This document shows, one piece after another, positions 38,747 through 49,822 of a DNA stretch of 64,000 nucleotides. The notes beneath the pieces are model-generated. The model was not told where the DNA came from, ran no database searches, and was given only the letters and a program-made list of their open reading frames with translations. Position numbers and translations under genes: made by a program. Numbering within the stretch: the stretch's first letter is position 1; every line of letters begins with the position of its first letter. Origin of the DNA: Balneolaceae bacterium (GTDB lineage Bacteria; Bacteroidota; Rhodothermia; Balneolales; Balneolaceae); the NCBI GenBank assembly GCA_018401935.1, contig JAGYJQ010000002.1:1-64000 (forward strand), in the 5' to 3' direction.

Positions 38747-41119
38747 ATGAAGAGTTTTACCATGTCCTCTTCTTCTCAGGCAAATCAACCTTCCTTCTTG
38801 GAAGGGTTGAATCCTCAACAAAAAGAGGCGGTTACTCATACTGATGGCCCCCTTCTAATTGTAGCAGGTGCTGGTTCGGGTAAAACTAGGGTGTTAACGT
38901 ATCGAATTGCCTATCTGCTTCAGCAATTCAAAGCCGCCCCACAAGAAATCCTGGCCTTAACCTTCACCAATAAGGCCGCTCGAGAAATGAAGGACCGGAT
39001 TGTTCAGCTCATTGGAGACCCTGCTCATAGTTTATGGATGGGCACCTTCCACTCTGTTTTTTCCAGAATTCTCCGAGTAGAAGCAAAGAAACTCGGTTTT
39101 GGTCAAGATTTTACTATTTACGATACCTCGGATGCGGAGACCGTCATAAAGCAAATTCTTCAAGAACTCAACTATGACCCAAAGCAAATTAAACCGAGAA
39201 CTATTCAATACAAGATTAGTGATGCGAAAAATCAACTAATTGATCCAGACACCTATGCCAAAAAATTTATTGGCTCAACTCTGGATGATATTACTTCCAA
39301 GGTATATACGATCTATAAAAAAAGACTGAAAGATAGTAATGCAATGGATTTTGATGATTTACTGGTGCTGCCTATTGAACTATTTGAGAGTGATCCTGAA
39401 TTATTAGAGAAATATCAAAATAGATTTCGTTATATCCTCATAGATGAGTACCAGGATACCAATCATGCGCAATATAAAGTCACTAAATTATTAGCTGATA
39501 AACATCATAATTTATGTGTAGTGGGTGATGATGCACAAAGCATCTACTCATTTAGAGGAGCCGATATTTCTAATATTCTCAATTTCCAACAGGATTACAC
39601 AGATGCTCATCAGGTTCCCTTAGAACAGAATTATCGCTCTACTAAGTCTATTTTAACCTGTGCTGATTCTATTATAAAGAAGAATGAAAAACAGCTAGAT
39701 AAAACTCTTTGGACCGAAAAAGAGTACGGAGAACCTATCACTGTTCTAGAGAATTTCGATGAGAGAGATGAAGCCAATCGGGTTGCTCAGTATATCTTAA
39801 AACTTCGCCAGCAGGCTTCACTCAATTACAATCAATTCGCCGTACTCTACAGAACTAATTACCAATCTAGGGTTTTTGAAGAGGCTTTTAGGAGACATAA
39901 AATAGATTACCAACTCATCGGTGGTTTATCATTCTATCAACGCAAAGAAATAAAGGATGTACTAGCCTACTTAAAGCTTCTAGTTAATCCATTTGATGAA
40001 ACGAATCTCATTCGCATCATTAACGAACCTTCAAGAGGTATTGGGCAAAAATCAATCAACGATGTACGAAGGGCTGCTCGAAATCAAGGGCTCAGAGTCT
40101 GGGAGTTACTAGAACAGGTCGAGGAGACGCAGGTGTATCGCCCTGCCAAAGTTCGAATTAGGGAATTTGTCGATATGATGAATGAATTTAGGGAGGCACT
40201 TGCTACAAAAAAGGTGACGCTTCATGAACTCACCAGAGAATTACTGGATAAGTCAGGGTATATGAAAATGCTAGTAGAAGAACAATCCCATGAAAGCTTG
40301 ATGCGGCGTGAAAATATATTGGAATTCATCAATGCCATCAGCTATTACGAAAAACAAGGAAATAAAACATCACTAAGTGCCTTTTTACAAGAAATCAGTC
40401 TTATTACTGACGGTGATAAGTTTGATGAAAACAAACCTGCGGTTACCTTAATGACTGTTCATGGTTCTAAGGGCTTAGAATTTCCTGTTGTTTTTGTTGT
40501 GGGACTTGAGGAAAATTTGTTTCCTGTTGGAGCTAAAGAGGGTTTTGACGTAGATATTGAAGAAGAGCGTAGATTATTTTATGTAGCTATAACCCGCGCC
40601 CAAGAACGACTTTATTTTAGCCATTGCAGCAGCCGTTTTAAATACGGAGAAGAACAACGTCAGATGCGATCGCGATTCTTGGATGAAGTGGATGCGTCGG
40701 TTGTTCGAACCGAGACAGGTGCTACCCTTAGACAACGCAGTGATCGCTTCATGTCTACCAGGGGTGCACGAACTAACACAGACAACGATTACGAAGACAG
40801 TGAAACCAGCCCCCAAGTACACACATCGAGCGTTCAAAAACGCAAAAGTAGTCTTGGGACGACCATTGAATATGATTCAGCAGGAAAAAGCCCCTCCTAC
40901 AAAAGCTATTCTTCCTTGGGTAGGATAGATTATGATCTTAATGAGGGTGTGGATCCCTTCGTTGTTGGCGCAGTAGTTGTTCACGACAAATTTGGTACTG
41001 GTAAGATTATGAGTCGTAGCGGTAGTGGAACACAGACAAAAGTTGTTGTATTTTTCAAGAATAGAGGTCAGAAAAAATTAATGCTCCAAGCAGCCCCCCT
41101 TTCGATAATAGACGAATAA
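38747..41119 (+). CDS. UvrD/PcrA-type SF1A DNA helicase
   Basis: The 790-residue 3'-5' helicase has motif Q GLNPQQKEAVTH, Walker A VAGAGSGKTRVL (near 41-47), motif Ia LTFTNKAAREM, Walker B YILIDEYQDTN, motif III GDDAQSIYSFRGAD, and motif V TVHGSKGLEFPVVFVVG. The C-terminus has a Tudor-like VVHDKFGTGKI module, as in PcrA, where it binds RNA polymerase. Expected roles are nucleotide excision and mismatch repair and removal of RecA. An ATG at 38762 is an alternative start. The linker before the Tudor-like module is long and Ser-rich. Confidence 0.95.
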   Translation: MKSFTMSSSSQANQPSFLEGLNPQQKEAVTHTDGPLLIVAGAGSGKTRVLTYRIAYLLQQFKAAPQEILALTFTNKAAREMKDRIVQLIGDPAHSLWMGTFHSVFSRILRVEAKKLGFGQDFTIYDTSDAETVIKQILQELNYDPKQIKPRTIQYKISDAKNQLIDPDTYAKKFIGSTLDDITSKVYTIYKKRLKDSNAMDFDDLLVLPIELFESDPELLEKYQNRFRYILIDEYQDTNHAQYKVTKLLADKHHNLCVVGDDAQSIYSFRGADISNILNFQQDYTDAHQVPLEQNYRSTKSILTCADSIIKKNEKQLDKTLWTEKEYGEPITVLENFDERDEANRVAQYILKLRQQASLNYNQFAVLYRTNYQSRVFEEAFRRHKIDYQLIGGLSFYQRKEIKDVLAYLKLLVNPFDETNLIRIINEPSRGIGQKSINDVRRAARNQGLRVWELLEQVEETQVYRPAKVRIREFVDMMNEFREALATKKVTLHELTRELLDKSGYMKMLVEEQSHESLMRRENILEFINAISYYEKQGNKTSLSAFLQEISLITDGDKFDENKPAVTLMTVHGSKGLEFPVVFVVGLEENLFPVGAKEGFDVDIEEERRLFYVAITRAQERLYFSHCSSRFKYGEEQRQMRSRFLDEVDASVVRTETGATLRQRSDRFMSTRGARTNTDNDYEDSETSPQVHTSSVQKRKSSLGTTIEYDSAGKSPSYKSYSSLGRIDYDLNEGVDPFVVGAVVVHDKFGTGKIMSRSGSGTQTKVVVFFKNRGQKKLMLQAAPLSIIDE

Positions 41120-41151
41120 CTGTTTGACATTCCAAGTGTGAAGCACTAAGC

Positions 41152-42774
41152 ATGCAAAATGGATTAAATATACTAGTGAGCCCTAATCCAATCATTAGGC
41201 ATTTGCGCATAGCCATCGGGTTTCTTATGGTTATGTTTGTGCTATGTGCACAATCACATCCGCTTTATGCCCAACTACAAACTCAACCATCAAGTGTGCC
41301 AACCCTTGAAATGTATGGCAGTGCCCCGGCGATGTTACCCAGTATGGGTGGCTCAGGTGTTAGCTATCTTTCTGGTGTTAACGGACTACGAATAAACCCC
41401 GCTAATGTCCAATTCAACTCCGCCAAGAAATGGACTCTCCAATTGGGGTTACTATCCATTGTGCATCCAAACATATCCGCTACTACAACAGGGAAATCTG
41501 ATATTTCCAGCTGGTTCATGACCTATGAGCCCTATCAGCCTACTCAGAGCCGTTCTGTTCCACAAGACCAACGCGAGCTCAATCGTATTTTTTCGGGCTC
41601 TTCTGAACCAGCTCATTATCGCTCCTCAATCACTCAAGAATTAATATCGGTGGGATATCACAATGAACAGGTCTCTCTAGGACTCTATGCAGAGTATGTA
41701 TTTAAACAATCTTTTCAAGTGAGTCGAGGGTGGTATGACAAGATGCATTACTCAAGTCTAAAAGGCGTGAAAAGGTCTCAATGGTTAGCCCATGATGAAA
41801 TAAGCTATGTTGCTGTAGGGCTAAATTATAGCGAACGGTTAGACATTCTCAGCGATTTCACTCCGGTGTCTGATCAATTCAGTATAGGCTTTAGTCCTAG
41901 GTTTATTTTGGCAGGATCTCGTTCAATGAGTCGCTCTGAGTCCGCTTACTTTCAAGGGAATAACGAACTTGTGCAGTCCTTTATGATAGAAACCGCCGGA
42001 CTCTATTCAGACTATCTAAACAGCTTACACCAGGGAATTGCCCGTTCTACCATTGCGATACCCGATATAGATCATCGATACCCTAGGTCATTAAACGATT
42101 TCAAAGAAGGTATAGGTTTTGGCATGGATGTAGGCTTTCGATATACTCGAAATCTATCCAATGAACTAAGCTTAGTTTCAATAGATCATCCGAAGGTGGC
42201 AAAATCGATTAGCATTGCTTTTTCTGTGAGTGATATCGGTTATATCGAGTATGCTAAGGGGCTGAATATAGCATCATTCGAGCGAACAGAAACCATAGAT
42301 GAACCTATTACTATGGACGCGGCTGTCGAAGAGAATTTACCGATCTATGAGGGAAGCCCCGAGCAATATTTTTATTTTTTAGAAAGCAATGGGCATCTTG
42401 AAAGCATACTTGCCGAACCATTAACCCGTGCAAAAAGAACCGTTTTATTACCTACTCAAGCCCAACTAGGCATGCACCTACTTTGGAACAGATGGTCGGT
42501 TCAGGCAGATATTCAATACGCTTTTTTCACAACATTTTTTAGTGTACCCAGTTGGACCTACAGTGCTGGAGCTAGCCTACAACCCATAAAAAGAGTTATA
42601 TTTGCCAGCGGTTATACCCACAATACTATTTGGGGAGATGATCTTTCCCTTGGCCTGCGTCTAGTAGGCTCACTGGTGGAACTAGAACTAAGCGGGCGAT
42701 GGCCCATATCGAATGATGATGGGAAAATATTGCCTAGCTCTGTCGGTTTTAGCGGAATAAACCTTCGTTTTTAG
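41152..42774 (+). CDS. Unrecognised secreted protein, probable outer-membrane barrel
   Basis: I do not recognise this 540-residue protein with certainty. It has a signal peptide ending near residue 44 (SHPLYAQ), then ALPSMGG-like and LRINPANVQF phrases that recall Bacteroidota outer-membrane proteins of the FadL/PorV or DUF5723 kind. Alternating hydrophobic strands and a terminal Phe (INLRF) support a beta-barrel. It is the last gene of the rsmB-valS-helicase unit, 32 bases after the helicase gene, with no visible terminator between. A role cannot be assigned from the sequence. Confidence 0.7.
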   Translation: MQNGLNILVSPNPIIRHLRIAIGFLMVMFVLCAQSHPLYAQLQTQPSSVPTLEMYGSAPAMLPSMGGSGVSYLSGVNGLRINPANVQFNSAKKWTLQLGLLSIVHPNISATTTGKSDISSWFMTYEPYQPTQSRSVPQDQRELNRIFSGSSEPAHYRSSITQELISVGYHNEQVSLGLYAEYVFKQSFQVSRGWYDKMHYSSLKGVKRSQWLAHDEISYVAVGLNYSERLDILSDFTPVSDQFSIGFSPRFILAGSRSMSRSESAYFQGNNELVQSFMIETAGLYSDYLNSLHQGIARSTIAIPDIDHRYPRSLNDFKEGIGFGMDVGFRYTRNLSNELSLVSIDHPKVAKSISIAFSVSDIGYIEYAKGLNIASFERTETIDEPITMDAAVEENLPIYEGSPEQYFYFLESNGHLESILAEPLTRAKRTVLLPTQAQLGMHLLWNRWSVQADIQYAFFTTFFSVPSWTYSAGASLQPIKRVIFASGYTHNTIWGDDLSLGLRLVGSLVELELSGRWPISNDDGKILPSSVGFSGINLRF

Positions 42775-43061
42775 CTTTCGCCATCGTTATTTTGTTCTGG
42801 TTTATTAAATCACTCATTGATATGTTTATTTCATAACTCCCAATCACTCCCCCATGCTAGTAATCATGGATATAAATCCCTATTTCTGTCCTATTTCTGT
42901 CCATTCATTAAAGTGACAATTTGACAAATACCATTCGAATTTGATATCAAATACTGCCACTCAAAAAATAATCTGCCCTTTTGTTCCTACCTCCTATTAT
43001 GGCTTATTTATTGCTAAATAAAAGAACAGTTACCATTCTATAAACCAAAGAAGAATTTATT
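42775..43061. promoter_or_regulatory. lon upstream region with paired palindromes and a candidate promoter
   Basis: Two palindromic sites are visible: ATTTGACAAAT (42919-42929, odd centre) and ATTTGATATCAAAT (42939-42952, perfect). Their centres are about 21 bases apart, or two helical turns. A TTGACA at 42921 and TATCAA at 42945, spaced by 18 bases, could form a sigma70-like promoter overlapping both. An 11-bp tandem repeat CCTATTTCTGT lies at 42879-42900. No CIRCE element is present. Confidence 0.4.
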
Positions 43062-45521
43062 TTGATTAATTTTTTTGACGATACAGACGAGAATATGGAA
43101 GATTTTGAGCAGGCTATTCCCCTTATGTCCGAAGAGGAGGAACGTGCGCTTACCGAATCTGAGGTCCCAGAAAGTCTGCCCATCTTGCCACTTAAAAACA
43201 CCGTTTTATTCCCCGGTGTGGTTGTACCCATTACCGTAGGTAGAGATCGATCTTTACGTTTGGTAAAAGATGCATATGCTACTGACAAAATTATTGGTGT
43301 CGTCACCCAAAAAGATATGACCGTTGAGGAACCTGGCTATGAAGACCTTCACCGAGTGGGTACTGTAGCTCAGATTTTAAAACTCATCAAAATGCCTGAT
43401 GGTACTCGTAGTATTGTGATACAGGGTAAATCACTCTTTCAAATAGATGAATTCATTGAGGAACAACCCTATTTTAAAGCAACTACCCTATCTTATCCAA
43501 AGCAAATGGATATTGAAGGAGTTGAATTGGATGCTTCTGTGCGTAATATTAAAGAAACGGCTGCGAATATCATCAACAAGTCTCCTAATATCCCATCCGA
43601 GGCAGCAGTGGCGGTAAATAATATAAATAGCCCGGTTTTTCTCCTAAATTTTATTGCATCTAACTTGAATGTCGATTTGGCGGAAAAACAACGCTTGCTA
43701 GAACAGCAAGATTTTTCTGCGAATCTTCAAGATATAATGGGATTTTTAGAGCAAGAACTTCAAGTGTTGGATGTAAGCGAGCGCATAAGAAGTAAAGTAA
43801 AATCTGATATCGATGATCAGCAAAGAGAGTTCTTTCTGCGGCAACAAATGAAAGCCATTCAAGAAGAACTTGGTGAAGATGCTGAACAACAGGATATCCA
43901 AAAATTAAAAAATAAGCTTGAAGAAAAAACCTTACCAGACTACGCTCGTGAAGTAGCAGAAAAAGAGCTACAACGCCTAGAAATGACCCCTAATGCCTCT
44001 CCTAATTATGGCATTATTCATTCCTATGTAGAATGGATTTTGGATTTACCATGGAACGAGTATTCAGAAGATAAACTAGATTTAGCCTATGCTAAATCTA
44101 TACTTGACGACGACCATTATGGCCTTGACAAGGTAAAAAAGCGCATTATTGAGTATTTAGCCGTACTCAAACTCAAGGATGATATGAAAGCACCAATACT
44201 TTGCTTTTATGGCCCTCCTGGTGTAGGTAAAACATCACTTGGTAAATCCATCGCCCGTGCTTTAGACCGAGAATTTGAGCGTTTCAGCTTAGGCGGTATT
44301 CGCGACGAAGCCGAAATACGGGGACATCGCCGAACCTACATTGGCGCCTTACCTGGTAGAATTTTGCGTGCTATGAAAAAAGCTGGTAAAGGAAACCCCG
44401 TCATTATGTTGGACGAAATTGACAAAGTAGGAGCTGATTACCGGGGAGATCCTACCTCTGCCCTTTTGGAGGTATTAGATCCAGAACAAAACGATACCTT
44501 CAGTGATAATTATTTAGAACTGGAGTATGACTTATCGAGAGTCTTATTCATCGCAACGGCTAATAGTCTAGATACCATTCCTGCCCCACTCAGAGATCGA
44601 ATGGAGATTATACCGATTAGTGGGTATACGCAAGAAGAGAAAACACAAATTGCCAAGAATTATCTTCTTCCTAAACAGATTTCAGAAAATGGGCTAAAAA
44701 AAGAACAATTGACCGTACATGATACTGGTTTAGCAAAAATAATTGAGGAATATACTCGGGAATCTGGCGTTCGTAATTTGGATCGTGAGATAGCATCCGT
44801 TTGTAGAGGTATTGCCGCTAAAGTAGCATTAGAGGAAATTAGCAAGGCTACCATTGAAGCCGATGATATTGAAGAGTTATTGGGTAAGCCCAAATTTCAA
44901 AAAGACACGGCTGAACGAACACAGGTTCCCGGTGTAGCGACAGGTTTGGCATGGACACCTTTTGGTGGTGATATCTTATTTATCGAAGCAAGCGTGAGCC
45001 CTGGAAACGGAAAATTACACATTACAGGCCAACTGGGTGATGTAATGAAAGAGTCTGCTCAGCTAGCTCTTTCCTATCTAAAAGCTCATTCTAAAGACCT
45101 AGGCATCCCTGAAAACGCCTTCACTCAATGGGACATTCATTTACATGTTCCTGCCGGTGCTACGCCAAAAGATGGCCCGTCTGCCGGTGTATCTATTATG
45201 AGTGCCTTAGCATCTATCTACACACAGCGAAAGGTCAAAGGGGATATTGCCTTAACGGGAGAAATAACCCTAAGAGGTTTGGTGCTTCCTGTGGGCGGAA
45301 TTAAAGAAAAAGTGCTAGCGGCTAAACGTGCTGGAATTCAAGAAGTTGTATTACCGAGTAAAAATGAGAAGGATGTGGCCGAAATTGAACAGGAAGTCAT
45401 TGGAGATCTAACTATTTCGTATGTTGAGCAAATGGACCAAGTTCTACCAAAATTATTGGAAGTCACACCTATTCATGATCCCGCTGAATTCTTTAAACGA
45501 CCCGAGGCTACAAAAAAATGA
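43062..45521 (+). CDS. lon: ATP-dependent protease Lon
   Basis: The 819-residue protease has an N-terminal substrate-recognition domain ([19 protein letters not shown]), an AAA+ module with [15 protein letters not shown] near 384, and a catalytic domain with Ser707 in [14 protein letters not shown] and the Lys partner in [14 protein letters not shown]. Lon degrades misfolded and regulatory proteins in the cytosol. The frame starts with TTG at 43062. An ATG at 43095 would remove only 11 acidic residues and is equally plausible. It is followed 28 bases later by rsgA. Confidence 0.97.
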   Translation: MINFFDDTDENMEDFEQAIPLMSEEEERALTESEVPESLPILPLKNTVLFPGVVVPITVGRDRSLRLVKDAYATDKIIGVVTQKDMTVEEPGYEDLHRVGTVAQILKLIKMPDGTRSIVIQGKSLFQIDEFIEEQPYFKATTLSYPKQMDIEGVELDASVRNIKETAANIINKSPNIPSEAAVAVNNINSPVFLLNFIASNLNVDLAEKQRLLEQQDFSANLQDIMGFLEQELQVLDVSERIRSKVKSDIDDQQREFFLRQQMKAIQEELGEDAEQQDIQKLKNKLEEKTLPDYAREVAEKELQRLEMTPNASPNYGIIHSYVEWILDLPWNEYSEDKLDLAYAKSILDDDHYGLDKVKKRIIEYLAVLKLKDDMKAPILCFYGPPGVGKTSLGKSIARALDREFERFSLGGIRDEAEIRGHRRTYIGALPGRILRAMKKAGKGNPVIMLDEIDKVGADYRGDPTSALLEVLDPEQNDTFSDNYLELEYDLSRVLFIATANSLDTIPAPLRDRMEIIPISGYTQEEKTQIAKNYLLPKQISENGLKKEQLTVHDTGLAKIIEEYTRESGVRNLDREIASVCRGIAAKVALEEISKATIEADDIEELLGKPKFQKDTAERTQVPGVATGLAWTPFGGDILFIEASVSPGNGKLHITGQLGDVMKESAQLALSYLKAHSKDLGIPENAFTQWDIHLHVPAGATPKDGPSAGVSIMSALASIYTQRKVKGDIALTGEITLRGLVLPVGGIKEKVLAAKRAGIQEVVLPSKNEKDVAEIEQEVIGDLTISYVEQMDQVLPKLLEVTPIHDPAEFFKRPEATKK

Positions 45522-45549
45522 GCCTTAAACACACTCAAATAACTATTGT

Positions 45550-46497
45550 ATGGTATTGAATCCACCTGCTAAACATGATGGGATTCATACCGCTCGAGTG
45601 ATACAGTCGACTGGGAGTTGGTATGATATTCAAGGGCATGATGGTTCTATTCATGCAGCAAGATTACCCGGAAAGTTTCGACAGACTCATTCAGGCCTAA
45701 CAAACCCAATAGCAGTTGGTGATTACGTTCTCTATACCATCAATGAGGATAATTCTGCACAAATAACAGATATACTCGAACGTGCTAACTATGTAACCCG
45801 AAAAGCCACACACGGCAGGCGTGGACAACAAATATTGGTTTCCAACATAGACTATGCCATTTTGGTTAGTTCTATAAAACAACCTAGCTATAAAACTGGT
45901 TTTATTGATCGTTTTTTGGTGAGTTGTGAAGCTTATCAAGTAACACCAGTATTATTTTTTAATAAAATAGATCTGGCTAATGATGCCGATTTAAACGAAC
46001 TAGCTCATACCTCGACTTTATATGAAGACTTGGGGTATCAGGTGTTGCACGGTAGCATTCTTGCATCGAACAGTATTACTGAACTAAAAGCATTAATCAA
46101 GGACAAAACAAGTGTATTTATCGGTCCATCTGGTGTTGGTAAAACTAGTTTATTGAATGCTATAGATGTTCGATTGGACGAAAGAACAGCCGAAATTTCT
46201 AGCTATTCAAACAAAGGTAAGCATACAACCACCTTTGCCAAGTTAGTACCCTTACCCTTTGGTGGATTTTTAGCGGATACACCAGGAATTAGAGAGTTTG
46301 GACTCTATAACATAGAGGATTGGGAAATATCATTATATTTTCCCGAAATGTTATCTCCCAGGGAATCATGTAAATTTAATACATGCACTCACATACATGA
46401 ACCCTCCTGCGGAGTACTAGAGGCCGTTGATCAAGGCCAAATTGCACCATCGCGTTATTTATCTTATATGAATATGATTGAATCCACTAAAATTTAG
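45550..46497 (+). CDS. rsgA: Ribosome small-subunit GTPase RsgA
   Basis: The 315-residue circularly permuted GTPase has an N-terminal OB-fold, then G4 as FFNKIDLA, G1 as GPSGVGKTSLLNAI near residue 193 and G3 as DTPGIREFGL. The C-terminal zinc site is CKFNTCTHIHEPSCG. It releases assembly factors from the 30S subunit late in maturation. Placement behind lon suggests co-transcription. Confidence 0.96.
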   Translation: MVLNPPAKHDGIHTARVIQSTGSWYDIQGHDGSIHAARLPGKFRQTHSGLTNPIAVGDYVLYTINEDNSAQITDILERANYVTRKATHGRRGQQILVSNIDYAILVSSIKQPSYKTGFIDRFLVSCEAYQVTPVLFFNKIDLANDADLNELAHTSTLYEDLGYQVLHGSILASNSITELKALIKDKTSVFIGPSGVGKTSLLNAIDVRLDERTAEISSYSNKGKHTTTFAKLVPLPFGGFLADTPGIREFGLYNIEDWEISLYFPEMLSPRESCKFNTCTHIHEPSCGVLEAVDQGQIAPSRYLSYMNMIESTKI

Positions 46498-46694
46498 ACG
46501 GCACTCACGAGACAAAATTTCTATTCAGGTTTTTCTTTCACTATATTAGGTGCGGTTTAAAGACGTGGTTATTGAATATTCACCAAATACCTATTGTGAT
46601 GGTACCTATACCAACAAACAAGGGAACCTCTGGTGATATAGCTCAAGAAAAAAGCGAATGATTTCAACTACCTTAACAATAAGAATATTTACCC

Positions 46695-47678
46695 ATGAAA
46701 AAACTCCTCTTTAGCTTACTTCTAGCAACATTTTTTTTAGCCCCGATTGAGGACTCCCATGCACAGTTAAAGGAAATTGAGCAATTTCTTGATGCCGGTG
46801 GTGACAATGTTGATGCACTCACTAAAGCTTATTTAAGCCCTCTTCCCAATGGGATCATTTCTGGATTGAACTCTGGCTGGACTACAAAAGCAAAAGCAAC
46901 TAAATCACTTGGTTTTAGCCTTCAATTACGGGCCTCTGTTGCAACCGTACCTACAATAGAACAAACATTTGATGCCAGTACTATTGGACTTGAGGGCATC
47001 AGTGTAAGCCCTGGAGCATCGAGCACTATATCTGGTGACAACACAACCGGACAAATTCTAACATTGCCAGATAACTCTACCTTAACATTACCTTCTGGAA
47101 CTAACTTCCCTTATGTACCAACCCCAATGGTTCAGGCCAATCTTGGGCTATTTTTAGGTACGGATGTTACCGTACGTTATGTACCGGAAGTTGATGTACA
47201 ACATTATGGCTCGGTTGGCTTGTTTGGTGTAGGTGTAAAACACGATTTAAACCAATGGATCCCGGGTGGCAAATTACTTCCTATAGATTTAACCATAATG
47301 GCAGCTTATACCCAACTTAATATGGCAGTGGACCTCGAATTTAACCAGGGCGCCCAAGATCAACGGGTCGAAAGCTCAACCGATGCCATCGTAACCAATT
47401 TTTTAGTTGGTAAAACAATTCCATTTTTATCTGCTTATGCAGGGGTAGGCTATCAATCCGGTACCTTTGAGCTGAATATGCTAGGGGATTATGTCATCGG
47501 ATCTGGTGTACAAACCACCTTAACTGATCCAGTATCATATTCTCAGAACTATGATGGTGGTATTCACCTAATGGCTGGTGCACAGATTAAACTTGCCGTA
47601 CTGCGAATATTTGCAGAAGTGACTACCGCAGAGTACACCACCTTTAATGGTGGTATAGGTATTGGTCTAAGAAACTAG
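46695..47678 (+). CDS. DUF6588-like outer-membrane protein
   Basis: This 327-residue secreted protein has a signal peptide ending SHAQL and then AYLSPLPNGIISGLNSGWTT. That phrase, with the later LGLFLGTDVTVRYVP, resembles the DUF6588 family of Bacteroidota. The C-terminal part alternates hydrophobic residues like a small beta-barrel (GIHLMAGAQIKLAVLRIFAEV and a final GIGIGLRN). No function is known for the family. The gene stands alone, convergent with the ABC operon, with a 197-base leader in which I see no clear signals. Confidence 0.72.
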   Translation: MKKLLFSLLLATFFLAPIEDSHAQLKEIEQFLDAGGDNVDALTKAYLSPLPNGIISGLNSGWTTKAKATKSLGFSLQLRASVATVPTIEQTFDASTIGLEGISVSPGASSTISGDNTTGQILTLPDNSTLTLPSGTNFPYVPTPMVQANLGLFLGTDVTVRYVPEVDVQHYGSVGLFGVGVKHDLNQWIPGGKLLPIDLTIMAAYTQLNMAVDLEFNQGAQDQRVESSTDAIVTNFLVGKTIPFLSAYAGVGYQSGTFELNMLGDYVIGSGVQTTLTDPVSYSQNYDGGIHLMAGAQIKLAVLRIFAEVTTAEYTTFNGGIGIGLRN

Positions 47679-47679
47679 C

Positions 47680-48411
47680 TTAGGCTATTGTAGCTCTATC
47701 TAAGACAGGATTAGCTATGGGTTCATCCTTTTCGACTAACCCATCACGAAGACGGACTACGCGTCGGGCATACTCGGCAATTTCATTTTCATGAGTTACT
47801 AGGATAATCGTATTTCCCGCACGATACAATTCTTCGAAGAGCAACATAATTTCATCCCCTGTCTTCGTGTCTAAGTTACCTGTTGGTTCATCGGCGAGTA
47901 GAATAGACGGTGAATTAACAAGTGCTCTAGCAATAGCTACACGTTGACGCTGACCCCCTGAGAGCTCGTTGGGCTTGTGATCAACTCTGTCACCTAATCC
48001 TACCTTATCCAACACCTCTAGAGCTCTTTCTTTACGATCCGAAGCTTTTATACCTGCGTAAATTAACGGAAGTTCCACATTAGCCAAGCAACTAGTTCTA
48101 GGAAGCAAATTAAAGGTCTGGAATACGAATCCAATCTCACGGTTCCTGACCTCAGCTAAATCAGAATCGTTCATTTGGCTAACTCGATTGCCATTCAAAA
48201 TATACTCACCTGAGCTAGGGGTATCTAAACAGCCTATCATGTTCATTAAAGTTGACTTACCAGACCCGGAAGGTCCCATAATAGCTATATATTCATTTCG
48301 TTTAACCTCTAAGCTCACACCTGCGAGTGCACGGACTTCGGTTTCACCCATTTGATAAACGCGTGTCAGATTTTCAATCTGTATTACCGCATCTCTTTGA
48401 GAATCACTCAT
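47680..48411 (-). CDS. ABC transporter ATP-binding protein (MacB/LolD family)
   Basis: The 243-residue ATPase has Walker [16 protein letters not shown], the Q-loop [11 protein letters not shown], signature [15 protein letters not shown], and Walker [16 protein letters not shown]. The family works with FtsX-like permeases such as the two encoded at the far end of this operon. The frame extends to a GTG at 48420, but the ATG at 48411 ([15 protein letters not shown]) is favoured, with an AGGG-type sequence upstream and an eight-base overlap with the adaptor gene. It is the last gene of the operon. Confidence 0.93.
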   Translation of the reverse strand: MSDSQRDAVIQIENLTRVYQMGETEVRALAGVSLEVKRNEYIAIMGPSGSGKSTLMNMIGCLDTPSSGEYILNGNRVSQMNDSDLAEVRNREIGFVFQTFNLLPRTSCLANVELPLIYAGIKASDRKERALEVLDKVGLGDRVDHKPNELSGGQRQRVAIARALVNSPSILLADEPTGNLDTKTGDEIMLLFEELYRAGNTIILVTHENEIAEYARRVVRLRDGLVEKDEPIANPVLDRATIA

Positions 48412-49786
48412 TGCTATCACCCTTTTTAGCTATCATAACTTTATCATTGTTTTTCAAAGTTCTGGAAAGGGTTCTATAACTGCCAACAACAATTTCTTGC
48501 CCCACGTCCAAGCCCTGTGATATTTGGATGTTTGCATTGTCACTAATGCCTGTCTCTACCTCTTTTCGTACCGCCACACCATCTTCAATTACAAAAACAA
48601 CCTTTCTAATGTCTTGTTTCTGTACTTTTAACGAAGCTAGAGATGCTTCAATGTCATCGGATTGCTCTTCAGTAGATTCCTTACCTTTTAAATCGGTGTC
48701 CTTATCAAGAGAAAAGTCTCGAACGGTTACCGCCTGAATGGGTACTGACACCACATCGGTGGCGGTATCTGTTTCAATATCTACACTCGCGGACATACCC
48801 GGTTTAAAATTTGGTGTAGGCAGTAACTCTGTCACTTCTTCAGCAAATACCGTTTGAAGTTCTCCACCGCCCTGCCCTAGATTATGAGGGGTTACAATCC
48901 GTACTTTCACTTTGTAGTTGGTTATCTGCTCATTGGTACCAGTGCCCGATACTCTTGCCGAATTAGCAATCTCAGTCACTACCCCGTCGAAAAGTCGATT
49001 TGGGTACGCATCAACCTCAATACGCGCAGTATCATTTAAACTGACATTGACTATGTCATTCTCATTAACATCTACCTCTACTTCCATTCTATCCAATAAA
49101 GAAATTCTCATCATCTCGGTGCCCGCCATTTGAGCATTCCCTAAAACGCGCTCACCAGCTTCTATTGTTAGACCAGTAACGGTACCATTTTGTGGCGCTC
49201 TGATTACAGTTTGTTCTAACTCTTCCTGGGCTTGTCTTAGTTGTGCTTGTGCGCTTTCTATTTGATATTCGGATGCTTTTAAACTAGCTTTTTGAGATTC
49301 CCAATTTGAAGTAGATTGAATAAATTGCAATTCAGAGATTAATTTTTTTTCATAGAGCTCTCTGTCTCTGGTGTAGGTGGCCTCCGCTTGAATGAGTGCT
49401 GCACGGGTTTGCTCCATTCTTGCTTTTTGTGTTAATAAAGCAGCATTCAAATTGTCAATTCTAGCTTGATAAATATCTGGTTTTATTCGCACTAATAAAT
49501 CACCCTCACGAACAAAATCACCTTCTCGTACGGCTAGCACGATTATTTCACCGGATACATCGGGTCTTATAATTACCTCTACTTCTGGCTGAATATTCCC
49601 AGAAGCCGAGACTTTCTGAGTAATGGTTGCATATTTAGTTAATGCAGTTTCCACCTCAATTTCGGAGTTTGATTCCCCAATGACACCAAATTGTTTTAAG
49701 GAAAATAGTACGACCATTATACTAACCAACACAACAGAAGTGTAAATAAGTGTTTTATTAGAGGATTTGTTCGATTTGGTTGACAT
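48404..49786 (-). CDS. MacA-like periplasmic adaptor (HlyD/RND-MFP family)
   Basis: The 460-residue protein has an N-terminal membrane anchor (about 12-33), a split lipoyl domain ([19 protein letters not shown] and [18 protein letters not shown]), a long alpha-hairpin between them, then beta-barrel and membrane-proximal domains. It would link the FtsX-like permease to the TolC-type channel encoded just upstream. The linker [18 protein letters not shown] is an acidic insertion near the C-terminal domain. Together with the ATPase and permeases it defines a tripartite type-1 export system. The substrate is unknown. Confidence 0.92.
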   Translation of the reverse strand: MSTKSNKSSNKTLIYTSVVLVSIMVVLFSLKQFGVIGESNSEIEVETALTKYATITQKVSASGNIQPEVEVIIRPDVSGEIIVLAVREGDFVREGDLLVRIKPDIYQARIDNLNAALLTQKARMEQTRAALIQAEATYTRDRELYEKKLISELQFIQSTSNWESQKASLKASEYQIESAQAQLRQAQEELEQTVIRAPQNGTVTGLTIEAGERVLGNAQMAGTEMMRISLLDRMEVEVDVNENDIVNVSLNDTARIEVDAYPNRLFDGVVTEIANSARVSGTGTNEQITNYKVKVRIVTPHNLGQGGGELQTVFAEEVTELLPTPNFKPGMSASVDIETDTATDVVSVPIQAVTVRDFSLDKDTDLKGKESTEEQSDDIEASLASLKVQKQDIRKVVFVIEDGVAVRKEVETGISDNANIQISQGLDVGQEIVVGSYRTLSRTLKNNDKVMIAKKGDSNE

Positions 49787-49822
49787 AGATTTGATTAGAT
49801 TATTTTATTCAAGGGATATACA

